From positions 1 to 13,691 of the forward strand of contig JAACEC010000008.1 in the NCBI GenBank assembly GCA_011682715.1: a DNA stretch of 13,691 nt, written 5' to 3'. Numbering within the stretch: the first letter of the stretch is position 1; each line of letters starts with the position of its first letter. Both the position numbers and the translations under genes were made by a program. The DNA is from Pseudomonadota bacterium. Lineage in GTDB: Bacteria; Hydrothermota; 32-111; QNBC01. Shown in pieces: positions 7,425 to 13,691 of the stretch. The notes beneath the pieces were generated by a model, which saw nothing but the letters and a program-made list of their open reading frames with translations, had not been told where the DNA came from and did no database searches.

Positions 7425-9415
7425 TGAAACGAATGCTCTTACTGATCCTTTTTCTACCAATCTTCGGTTACGGGATTACTCTAAATTATGCTACGAGTGC
7501 AAACGGGAAAGACATTTCGGGTAATAATCAAACCGCTTATACAAATTCCACAGTCAAACAACCACTTATAGTAACCGTAACGGATTCGACAGGAAAACCC
7601 ATTGCCGGAGTTCCTGTAAAATTCGCATTCTCATCAGGACCCGAACCGATATCAATTCCTGACACAATACTTTATTCTGACAATTTCGGTAACGTAAAAA
7701 TCGATTTTATAATTCCTTCATCACAAGGGAAATACATGGTAACAGCATTCTCCAATTATAAAGGAAATACCGCCTATCTCAATTTTATAGTGAATGTGGT
7801 AAAAAAAAGCTGGCTTTTAGTTCTTATAATCAAAGTCCTCGGCGGTTTCGCACTGTTTTTATTCGGATTGAAGTTCAGTGCAAACGGCTTAAAACGCTAT
7901 GCGGGAGAACAACTAAAGCACTTTTTGTGGGAATACACCTCAAATCCGATAAAGGCGTATCTTGCCGGAATCGTTTTAACATTTCTCCTTCAATCAAGTA
8001 CGGCATTATCCGTAATGCTTGTAAGCTTAACAAATGCCGGGCTTATCTCATTTTCCCAGAATATAGCAGTCCTTCTCGGATCTGCTCTTGGGACAACACT
8101 CACCGTCCAAATCATAGCATTTAATATCTACGATTACGCTCTTCTGATTGTAATCATCGGTTTTATATTGATGAATCTTAAAGGGAAAATCCACTACATC
8201 GGCAGAGGTATTTTCGGATTCGGTGTCATATTTTTTGCCATTAGCATTATGGCCGGAGCAATTTATCCAGTTAAAAATATGCCCTGGTTTACGAATATGT
8301 TTCTGACATTAAAAAACCAATGGCTATGGTTATTTCTTATAAGCTTTATAATAACCGCTCTCGTTCATTCAAGTGCTCTTACCATAGGTGTAGCCATTCT
8401 TCTCGCTATGGAGAATATAATCCCTGTAACCTCCGCATTTATTATCGTTTTGGGCGCCAATCTCGGGACAAGTTCCACAGCTCTTCTCGCAAGCATTCCC
8501 TCAGATTCGGAGTCAAGAAGAACCGCGGTTTCGAACTTTTTATTTAAACTTATAATGGTCACGATCGTCTATTTTGCATTAAATTTCTTTACCCGATTAA
8601 CCGTCTTCTTTTCATCCAATCCGGGGCGTGAGATTGCAAATTTCCATACATTGATCAATCTTGTTTTTACCTTATTTTTCCTCGTTTTTACAAAACCCTA
8701 TGCGAAACTGATTAAACTGATCATAAGGAGCGATAAGGGGAAACCTCAGCTCGAGTCAAAATATCTTGATGAAAAGATCATCGATACACCGGAACTTGCA
8801 ATAGGCAATTCACAAAGGGAGATTATACGGGTAGGCGATACAGTAGGAAAGATGTTGAAAGACTCGATAACGGTCCTTGCGACCTACAATAACGAACTCC
8901 GAAAATCCGTCATAGCGAAAGATGATATCGTGGATAACCTTGTGATTAAGATAACTCGTTATATTACAGCAATTACACGCAATGAAACCTCGGAAAATAT
9001 TTCCAACAGAGGTATTACCCTACTGTACATTGTGGATGAATTCGAAAACATAGGTGACATTATAAGTAAAACCTTGATGGATGAGATGAATAAATTGATA
9101 AAGGGCAATCTTTCACTTTCCGAAGAGGGAAAAAAGGACCTTGTTGAGTTTTTCGATTTCGTTCTCGAAACACATTCCCTCGCTATGAATTCCATTGTTA
9201 CATGGGACATAAATCTTGTAAATGAATTAATTTCAAGAAGGGTTCTCGGTGTTCAAAAATTGAATTATTTTCATAAAAAGCACCTTGAACGAATCAGTAA
9301 TGACATAAAACCCACTATCGAAACATCCGCCATTCATCTTGATATGATCTCCGCAATCGAACGGATGAATTACCATTTTGTGCGAATCGGTATGCATATA
9401 AAGGATAACTTATGA
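7424..9415 (+). CDS. Na/Pi cotransporter (NptA)-family protein with N-terminal Ig-like and C-terminal PhoU-like domains
   Basis: A 663-residue membrane protein. Residues 1-16 look like a signal sequence. Residues about 20-127 form an Ig-like beta domain of the Big_1/invasin style (PLIVTVTDSTGKPIAGVPVKF, then DNFGNVKIDF and GKYMVTAFS). Residues about 130-430 are the transporter core with the two inverted repeats of the Na/Pi family: QSSTALSVMLVSLTNAGL (190-207) with GSALGTTLTV (219-228), then HSSALTIGV (315-323) with GANLGTSSTALLAS (344-357). Residues about 460-663 are helical and PhoU-like. Expected role: sodium-coupled phosphate movement, or regulation of it. The start at 7424 forms TAATG with the TonB-like stop; an in-frame ATG at 7352 lies deep in that gene and would spoil the signal sequence. 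The second repeat has HSS where most members have QSS. The next gene overlaps as ATGA. Confidence 0.88.
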   Translation: MKRMLLLILFLPIFGYGITLNYATSANGKDISGNNQTAYTNSTVKQPLIVTVTDSTGKPIAGVPVKFAFSSGPEPISIPDTILYSDNFGNVKIDFIIPSSQGKYMVTAFSNYKGNTAYLNFIVNVVKKSWLLVLIIKVLGGFALFLFGLKFSANGLKRYAGEQLKHFLWEYTSNPIKAYLAGIVLTFLLQSSTALSVMLVSLTNAGLISFSQNIAVLLGSALGTTLTVQIIAFNIYDYALLIVIIGFILMNLKGKIHYIGRGIFGFGVIFFAISIMAGAIYPVKNMPWFTNMFLTLKNQWLWLFLISFIITALVHSSALTIGVAILLAMENIIPVTSAFIIVLGANLGTSSTALLASIPSDSESRRTAVSNFLFKLIMVTIVYFALNFFTRLTVFFSSNPGREIANFHTLINLVFTLFFLVFTKPYAKLIKLIIRSDKGKPQLESKYLDEKIIDTPELAIGNSQREIIRVGDTVGKMLKDSITVLATYNNELRKSVIAKDDIVDNLVIKITRYITAITRNETSENISNRGITLLYIVDEFENIGDIISKTLMDEMNKLIKGNLSLSEEGKKDLVEFFDFVLETHSLAMNSIVTWDINLVNELISRRVLGVQKLNYFHKKHLERISNDIKPTIETSAIHLDMISAIERMNYHFVRIGMHIKDNL

Positions 9416-10164
9416 AATACGGCATAATAGGAGCGGGCAATGTGGGTTTGACCTTCGCCTACTACCTCTTAAATTTCGATAAGGATTTTGTTGTTTTCAC
9501 ACATTCCATCCATAGAAAATCAGCAATTTTCCGTTATATACCCGAGAATATGTTTACGGATAACTTCGGCTACTTGGTTTGTAAATGCGATACAATATTT
9601 ATTGCAACACCCGATTATGCAATCGAAAAGACAATCGATTCCGTAAAGGACATCTCGAAATCAAAAAATATTGTTGTATTTTCCGGCTCTTTTTCTTCAA
9701 AAGAAAAAAATATATACAATCTGCATCCCGCAGCTTCTATACCACAACCCGTATTTCAAAAACGATTTTTTAAAGAGATCGTGTTTACGGCAAAAAAATC
9801 GCTTTTTATAGACAAATTGAAAGATGATTTGCAAATTCACATCGTTTACATATCGGAATACTCTCCCCTCTACCATGTGGGAGCAATGATGGCAAGTAAC
9901 TTCATTACGATACTCATGTTTGCAGCAGAAAACATTCTGAAACATTTTACAAAGAATAAAAAAGACACCGAACTTTTAATGAAATCTTTCTCTTCAACAG
10001 GATTAAACGCATATTTCGAAAAGCATAAGATAAGTGGTCCCATTGCAAGAGGAGACATGTCAACAATAGAAAAACATAAATCGGCACTTAAAGGGAAAAA
10101 AGAGGGAATAATTTACAAAGCTCTAATCAAATACGGAGTAGACATCTTTAATGCGAAAAAATAG
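9412..10164 (+). CDS. Rossmann-fold / DUF2520-type putative oxidoreductase
   Basis: A 250-residue protein that starts with a nucleotide-binding beta-alpha-beta fold: MKYGIIGAGNVG with GxGxxG at residues 7-12, and a later IFIATPD (62-68). The C-terminal half carries the signatures of the DUF2520 family: NLHPAASIPQP (103-113), YHVGAMMASNF (154-164) and GPIARGD followed by a His (209-222). Such proteins resemble ketopantoate and F420-dependent reductases, so NAD(P)-linked oxidoreduction is likely, but the substrate is unknown. AAGGA lies 6 bases before the ATG, and the start shares ATGA with the transporter stop. It overlaps murJ by 14 bases. Confidence 0.83.
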   Translation: MKYGIIGAGNVGLTFAYYLLNFDKDFVVFTHSIHRKSAIFRYIPENMFTDNFGYLVCKCDTIFIATPDYAIEKTIDSVKDISKSKNIVVFSGSFSSKEKNIYNLHPAASIPQPVFQKRFFKEIVFTAKKSLFIDKLKDDLQIHIVYISEYSPLYHVGAMMASNFITILMFAAENILKHFTKNKKDTELLMKSFSSTGLNAYFEKHKISGPIARGDMSTIEKHKSALKGKKEGIIYKALIKYGVDIFNAKK

Positions 10165-11722
10165 ATTCATTTCCCATGTCCTATCCTACGGAACAGGTGT
10201 TGCCATCACAAGAGTATTGGGACTTGTAAGAGAAATTATTTACGCTCAATATTTCGGTGCAGGCATGTTGATGGATGTTTTCAGAGTGGCATTCAATTTA
10301 CCCAATTTTTTAAGAGATCTCTTCTCAGAGGGGAGTTTAAGCGCCTCGTTTATTCCGGTGTGCGCCGATAAATTCAAACAAGAAGGGGAAAAAGAAGCCG
10401 CCGATTTTACTTCCGAAGTATTCAATAACATTTTGATAGGCATTACAATCATAACGGCTCTGTTGATTCTTATTGCTCCCTTACTGGTAAGAATCTTCGT
10501 GCCAGGGTTCCTAAAAGACCCGTATAAATTTGCACTTACCGTAACAACTATGAGAATTATTTTTCCCTTTCTTATTTTTATAACCATGTCTTCCATAATA
10601 ATGGGATTTTTGAACATAAACAAAAATTTTTCCATAACCGGCATCTCCCCCTCTCTCTGGAATCTATCGATTATAACAGCTGTTATGGTTCTCACCCCGA
10701 TGTTCAAACGTTATTCTCTCCCCATTATTTACTCGGGTGCCGTTGGTGTGGTTATAGGAGGCTTTTTGCAATTTGCATTTCAAGTTCCCTTTGCTTACCA
10801 TCATAAATTCAGATTCTCCACCAGGGTAAGTTTCAGGGATCCGAACTTTACCAAGATTATTAAGTTATGGATCCCCATGGTCATAGGAGCCGCTTCATAC
10901 GGTATAATGTTCCTTGTGAATAATTTTATAGCTTCATTCCTAAAAACGGGCAGCATCTCTTCCCTTTCTTACGCTTTCAGATTAGTCCAATTGCCCCTTG
11001 GCATATTCGGAGTCTCCATTTTCACCGTATCATTACCGCGAGCATCCCTCGAAAATGCCGCAAAAGACAATGAAAAGGTGAAGGTCACACTCGTGAAATC
11101 ATTACATCTACTATCGGTCCTTCTGCTTCCTTCGGCATTTTTCCTCTTAACCGATTCTTTTGCAATTGTACGATTAATTTACCAACACGGTGCGTTCGGC
11201 AAAAGTGCAACGATCCTTACCGCCAGCATATTACAACTCTATGCAATCGGTCTTTTTACTATCGGTGCCAATAAAGTTATAACGGGAATCTACTACTCCT
11301 TCAAAGAATCGAAAATACCTATGGTGTCCAGTCTTATCACGGTTTCCTTTAATATTATACTTGCCCTCATACTCATTAAACCGCTACAGGTAAAATCACT
11401 CGCTCTCGCTCTGTCCGTAGGTTCTTTCCTTAACTTTGCAATTCTGACTCGTATGTTTTCAAAGAAATTTTTCTCCTTCCCCTTTGGTGAATTCCTTAAA
11501 AAATCGATACCGTCTCTCGTGTCTTCTCTCATAACCGCTGCTCTTTTTTTGCTCTATAAAAGATACTTCATTCTTCTAAACAATAATACAAAATGGAACC
11601 AATTAATTAACATGACTGCGGATATTATTTTCTTCTCCGTTATCTACTTGATACTTGTCGCTATTTTCGATAGATATGTTCATGAACAAATAAAAAGGAT
11701 ATTAAAATGGAAAAAGACATAA
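10151..11722 (+). CDS. murJ: Lipid II flippase MurJ (MviN)
   Basis: A 523-residue polytopic inner-membrane protein of the MOP exporter superfamily, with about 14 hydrophobic helices. It flips the lipid-linked peptidoglycan precursor to the periplasm. The N-terminal signature TRVLGLVREIIYAQYFGAG...DVFRVAFNLPNFLRDLFSEGSLSASFIPV is unmistakable. By eye, Arg21, Arg27, Asp42 and Arg55 match E. coli residues Arg18, Arg24, Asp39 and Arg52, and Arg277 (in LSYAFRLVQLPLGIFGV) matches Arg270. These residues line the lipid II cavity. The length is normal (about 510-525). Its start lies 14 bases inside the DUF2520 gene with only a distant GGAG, so coupling to upstream translation is likely. It shares the operon with murA, the other peptidoglycan gene here. 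Confidence 0.96.
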   Translation: MRKNRFISHVLSYGTGVAITRVLGLVREIIYAQYFGAGMLMDVFRVAFNLPNFLRDLFSEGSLSASFIPVCADKFKQEGEKEAADFTSEVFNNILIGITIITALLILIAPLLVRIFVPGFLKDPYKFALTVTTMRIIFPFLIFITMSSIIMGFLNINKNFSITGISPSLWNLSIITAVMVLTPMFKRYSLPIIYSGAVGVVIGGFLQFAFQVPFAYHHKFRFSTRVSFRDPNFTKIIKLWIPMVIGAASYGIMFLVNNFIASFLKTGSISSLSYAFRLVQLPLGIFGVSIFTVSLPRASLENAAKDNEKVKVTLVKSLHLLSVLLLPSAFFLLTDSFAIVRLIYQHGAFGKSATILTASILQLYAIGLFTIGANKVITGIYYSFKESKIPMVSSLITVSFNIILALILIKPLQVKSLALALSVGSFLNFAILTRMFSKKFFSFPFGEFLKKSIPSLVSSLITAALFLLYKRYFILLNNNTKWNQLINMTADIIFFSVIYLILVAIFDRYVHEQIKRILKWKKT

Positions 11723-12255
11723 AACGGTATATTGAGGCTATTCTTTTTGCTGCCGATTCCCCCGTTTCACTGAGTTTATTTAAAAAGGTTCTCGGAATCG
11801 ATTCCATCGTTACAATTCGTAACGCAATTGAAGAACTAAATAATGATTACATCGAACATTCCTTTGAAATTAGGCAGGTCGCAAAGGGATACCGCATCTA
11901 CACGAAACCGGAATATTCCGATATAATTAGGAAAATGAAAAAAGATAGGGATTTGCCGAATCTTTCAACATCATCCCTCGAAACATTGGCAATAATCGCG
12001 TACAAGCAACCAATTACAAAGAATGAAATCGAGCATATACGAGGCGTTTCAAGTGACGGTGTACTAAAAACACTTCTCAGCAGAGATCTGATAAAAGTAC
12101 TCGGAAAATCCGATTTACCCGGAAAACCGATGTTGTACGGTACGACAAATCACTTCCTTGAATATTTCGGACTAAAGAATCTGGAAGAAGTAAAAACAAT
12201 CGCTAAGGAGATCTGGGATGAATTCGAAGAAGAAAATAAAAAGATATTTGGTTAA
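11707..12255 (+). CDS. scpB: Segregation and condensation protein B (ScpB)
   Basis: A 182-residue cytoplasmic protein of two winged-helix domains (about residues 5-75 and 85-165), the kleisin-associated subunit of the SMC-ScpAB condensin that compacts and segregates chromosomes. Signatures: YIEAILFAADSPVS at the start, LETLAIIAYKQPITKNEIEHIRGV (91-114), and PGKPMLYGTTNHFLEYFGL (138-156). The length is typical. AAGGA lies 7 bases before the ATG, and the start is 16 bases inside murJ. scpA, the usual upstream partner, is not in this window; its place is taken by murJ. The gene overlaps the CofE-like gene by 38 bases. Confidence 0.96.
   Translation: MEKDIKRYIEAILFAADSPVSLSLFKKVLGIDSIVTIRNAIEELNNDYIEHSFEIRQVAKGYRIYTKPEYSDIIRKMKKDRDLPNLSTSSLETLAIIAYKQPITKNEIEHIRGVSSDGVLKTLLSRDLIKVLGKSDLPGKPMLYGTTNHFLEYFGLKNLEEVKTIAKEIWDEFEEENKKIFG
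12205..12210 (+). promoter_or_regulatory. Shine-Dalgarno AAGGAG inside scpB
   Basis: AAGGAG lies 7 bases before the ATG at 12218, inside the 3' end of scpB. It is what supports the unusually deep 38-base overlap start of the CofE-like gene. Confidence 0.75.
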
Positions 12256-12904
12256 AACACATATCATAACGGAAAAGGATAATCTTGACGGTATTATAAG
12301 AATATATGTGCTCCCCTTTGCCGGAAAGGGCGATATTGTAGTTTTTAGCGAAAGTATTGTGGCAATCCTTCAGGGTAGAGCCATTCCCGAGAAGAATATA
12401 AAAATCGGTTTATTGGCAAAATTCTTGTGGAGTAAGGTAAGGAAAGTCCCCTACGGAGTCGGTCTCAGAAGTCCTGCCACTATGCAATGTGCTATTAATG
12501 AGGCAGGAGCATTCAGAATATTGATGGCGGCGATCATCGGTGGTATCACCAGATTCTTTGGCAGAAGAGGGGATTTTTACCGAATTGCAGGGAAGGATGC
12601 CGCTATGATTGATGCGGCTCATACATCCCCTGTTCCTCCTTTCGACCAATATGTCGTCATGGGGCCGAAGAACCCTCAAGATGTTGTTAACAAATTATCG
12701 GAAAGGTACAAATTAAAATTCGCAATAATGGATATAAATGACATCGGCGGTTCCTGGGCAGTAGGATTTTCCGAAGGAATCGACAAAAGATGTATAGAAA
12801 ATTTAATGAGAGACAATCCCATGGGGCAAGGTAAAGAGCTTACCCCGATTTGTATAATAAAGGACGGTATTTATGGAAAAGATGAGATTAAACAGATTTC
12901 TTAG
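12218..12904 (+). CDS. CofE-like protein (coenzyme F420-0:L-glutamate ligase family)
   Basis: A 228-residue protein of the F420_ligase/CofE family. True CofE joins glutamate to F420-0 using GTP. Visible signatures of the bacterial branch are VVFSESIVAILQGR (41-54), PYGVGLRSP (78-86), GRRGDFYRIAGKDAAMID (115-132), PFDQYVVMGPKNP (141-153), AIMDINDIGG (169-178) and MRDNPMGQGKELTP (197-210). Members of this branch occur in bacteria not known to make F420, where their substrate is undefined, so amide-ligase activity is an inference and F420 synthesis is not shown. No other F420 gene is present here. The start is fixed by a good AAGGAG 7 bases upstream. It overlaps scpB by 38 bases and the pseudouridine synthase by 32, so its position looks firmly locked within the operon. 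Confidence 0.82.
   Translation: MNSKKKIKRYLVKTHIITEKDNLDGIIRIYVLPFAGKGDIVVFSESIVAILQGRAIPEKNIKIGLLAKFLWSKVRKVPYGVGLRSPATMQCAINEAGAFRILMAAIIGGITRFFGRRGDFYRIAGKDAAMIDAAHTSPVPPFDQYVVMGPKNPQDVVNKLSERYKLKFAIMDINDIGGSWAVGFSEGIDKRCIENLMRDNPMGQGKELTPICIIKDGIYGKDEIKQIS
12860..12864 (+). promoter_or_regulatory. Shine-Dalgarno AAGGA before the pseudouridine synthase
   Basis: AAGGA lies 8 bases before the ATG at 12873, inside the CofE-like gene. It favours 12873 over the in-frame ATG at 12882, which would give the shorter MRLNRFLS N-terminus common in the family; the second start remains possible. Confidence 0.55.
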
Positions 12905-13601
12905 CCTTGCCGGTATCGACTCCAGAAGAAAAGCCGATGAGATTATTGCTCAGGGAAACGTTCATGTTAACGGATCAGTCGTTAAGGAAGCGGGAAAAAC
13001 CGTAGATCCTGACAATGATGTTGTAAAAATCGGCAACAAGCGAATGATAATTAAAAAATTCGAGTATCTAATTATAAACAAACCTCGCGGGTTTATCTCG
13101 TCACGTAAGCTAGATTCGGGACGAGGAACAATCTATGATATAATACCGAAAAATATGAGGCATTTGAAACCCGTGGGCAGACTCGACATAAATACGGAAG
13201 GGCTTATTATAATGACAAATGACGGATTGCTGATCAATCGCCTCACTCACCCCAAACAGCGAATTGAAAGAGTTTACTCCATGCTTATAAACAAACGTTT
13301 ATCTTATAGCGAAACTCAAAGATTAAAACGAGGGATACGATACGAAAACATTCCGTATAAATTTAGTGATGTCTTCTTTACAAGAATAACTCCTCATGGT
13401 TTTTTGCATATTGCCAAATTAAAGGAAGGGAAAAATAGAGAGATAAGAAATGCAATGAAAGCTCTTGGGAAAAGAATAATTTGGTTAAAAAGGATATCCT
13501 TCGGTCCCATTCAACTCGGAGAACTGAAACCCGGGAAATTTAAATTTTTAAAGAAACAGGAACTGGAGCTCTTAAAGAAACTCAATGAAAATAAAAATTA
13601 G
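12873..13601 (+). CDS. rluB: rRNA pseudouridine synthase, RsuA/RluB family (RluB-type)
   Basis: A 242-residue RNA-modifying enzyme that turns uridine into pseudouridine in ribosomal RNA. The N-terminal S4 RNA-binding domain spans about residues 4-50 (RLNRFLSLAGIDSRRKADE, then VHVNGSVV). The catalytic domain follows, with NKPRGFISS (69-77) and VGRLDINTEGLIIMTNDG (101-118). Asp105 in this GRLD motif is the expected catalytic Asp. A late KEGKNREIRNAMKALG (184-199) matches the usual EGRNRQVRRM segment. Nearness to scpB supports RluB (23S rRNA) over RsuA (16S) or RluE/F, but the target is not certain from sequence. It is the last gene of the run; a hairpin begins 14 bases after its TAG stop. Confidence 0.92.
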   Translation: MEKMRLNRFLSLAGIDSRRKADEIIAQGNVHVNGSVVKEAGKTVDPDNDVVKIGNKRMIIKKFEYLIINKPRGFISSRKLDSGRGTIYDIIPKNMRHLKPVGRLDINTEGLIIMTNDGLLINRLTHPKQRIERVYSMLINKRLSYSETQRLKRGIRYENIPYKFSDVFFTRITPHGFLHIAKLKEGKNREIRNAMKALGKRIIWLKRISFGPIQLGELKPGKFKFLKKQELELLKKLNENKN

Positions 13602-13615
13602 GTACTAATACATAT

Positions 13616-13641
13616 GGAGGAATGCTCGAAAGCACTCCTCC
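13616..13641 (+). terminator. Hairpin after rluB, possible transcription terminator without a U-tract
   Basis: Bases 13616-13626 pair with 13631-13641 as an 11-pair stem with one A.C mismatch and a CGAA loop. It begins 14 bases after the rluB stop and is the only strong hairpin noticed near a gene end. The sequence after it is AUCAAGGGGGG, not U-rich, so a classic intrinsic terminator is not shown. It could act as a Rho-assisted terminator or mRNA-end stabiliser, or belong to the leader of the next operon. Confidence 0.45.
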
Positions 13642-13648
13642 ATCAAGG

Positions 13649-13670
13649 GGGGAATTATGTTAGGGGAATT
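13649..13670 (+). repeat. Direct repeat GGGGAATT x2 between the operon end and the window edge
   Basis: GGGGAATT occurs at 13649-13656 and again at 13663-13670, separated by 6 bases (14-base period). It lies just before a TATAAT at 13676-13681. This spacing would suit a tandem operator near a promoter for a gene beyond the window, but no good -35 box is seen. The rest of the last 90 bases holds no supported gene. Confidence 0.35.
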
Positions 13671-13691
13671 TCTATTATAATAACAAAATAA

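Noticed and set aside
10673..10686. Perfect 14-base palindrome ATAACAGCTGTTAT
   Set aside because: It is inside the murJ coding region, and about one perfect palindrome of this length is expected by chance in a window this size.
10246..10707. 153-codon open frame on the - strand
   Set aside because: It lies wholly inside murJ, whose family match is unmistakable, and the antisense product shows no recognisable domain.
13622..13680. Two tiny open frames (13 codons from 13622; 7 codons from 13657 after a G-rich ribosome-site-like run)
   Set aside because: The first begins 1 base after GGAGG inside the hairpin, and the second encodes only MLGEFLL. Neither has support beyond a start, a stop and a purine run.
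1..13691. CRISPR arrays, tRNA or rRNA genes, insertion sequences, phage genes
   Set aside because: No regular repeats, RNA-gene signatures, transposase motifs or terminal inverted repeats were seen; all sequence up to 13601 is accounted for by ordinary coding genes.

Overview
The window is one continuous block of protein-coding genes, all on the + strand. It comes from an AT-rich, Gram-negative-type (diderm) bacterium. The diderm call rests on a TonB-family transducer with an ExbB/ExbD proton channel, a predicted secreted beta-barrel protein and a large exported TPR protein. TGA, TAA and TAG all act as stops, so the code is standard. The lineage cannot be fixed from this sequence. An uncultured or candidate-phylum diderm is plausible, but this is a guess.

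Layout from left to right: (1) the C-terminal half of MurA (cell-wall precursor synthesis), cut by the window edge; (2) a phosphate acyltransferase of the Ptb/Pta family; (3) a five-gene envelope block made of an exported 929-residue TPR protein, an overlapping putative outer-membrane beta-barrel protein, an ExbB/TolQ channel, an ExbD/TolR partner and a short TonB-like transducer; (4) a Na/phosphate cotransporter-family protein with an added N-terminal Ig-like domain and a C-terminal PhoU-like domain; (5) a Rossmann/DUF2520 protein; (6) MurJ, the lipid II flippase; (7) ScpB, a CofE-like (F420 glutamate ligase family) protein and an RluB-type pseudouridine synthase.

The packing is extreme. The largest gap between genes is 10 bases and most neighbours overlap (TGATG, ATGA and TAATG junctions, plus overlaps of 14 to 38 bases). 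No internal promoter or terminator could be identified, so the block reads as one operon, or the end of a longer one, with much translational coupling. A hairpin just after the last gene is the only terminator candidate. The last 90 bases hold that hairpin, a GGGGAATT direct repeat and a TATAAT box, and no convincing gene.

Functionally, MurA and MurJ bracket the block with peptidoglycan synthesis, and the middle is a proton-driven envelope machine of unknown cargo. ScpB and RluB are housekeeping genes often found near each other. The points of most interest are the TPR/barrel/ExbB/ExbD/TonB unit, the Ig-domain fusion on the phosphate transporter, and the CofE-like gene wedged by long overlaps between scpB and rluB.
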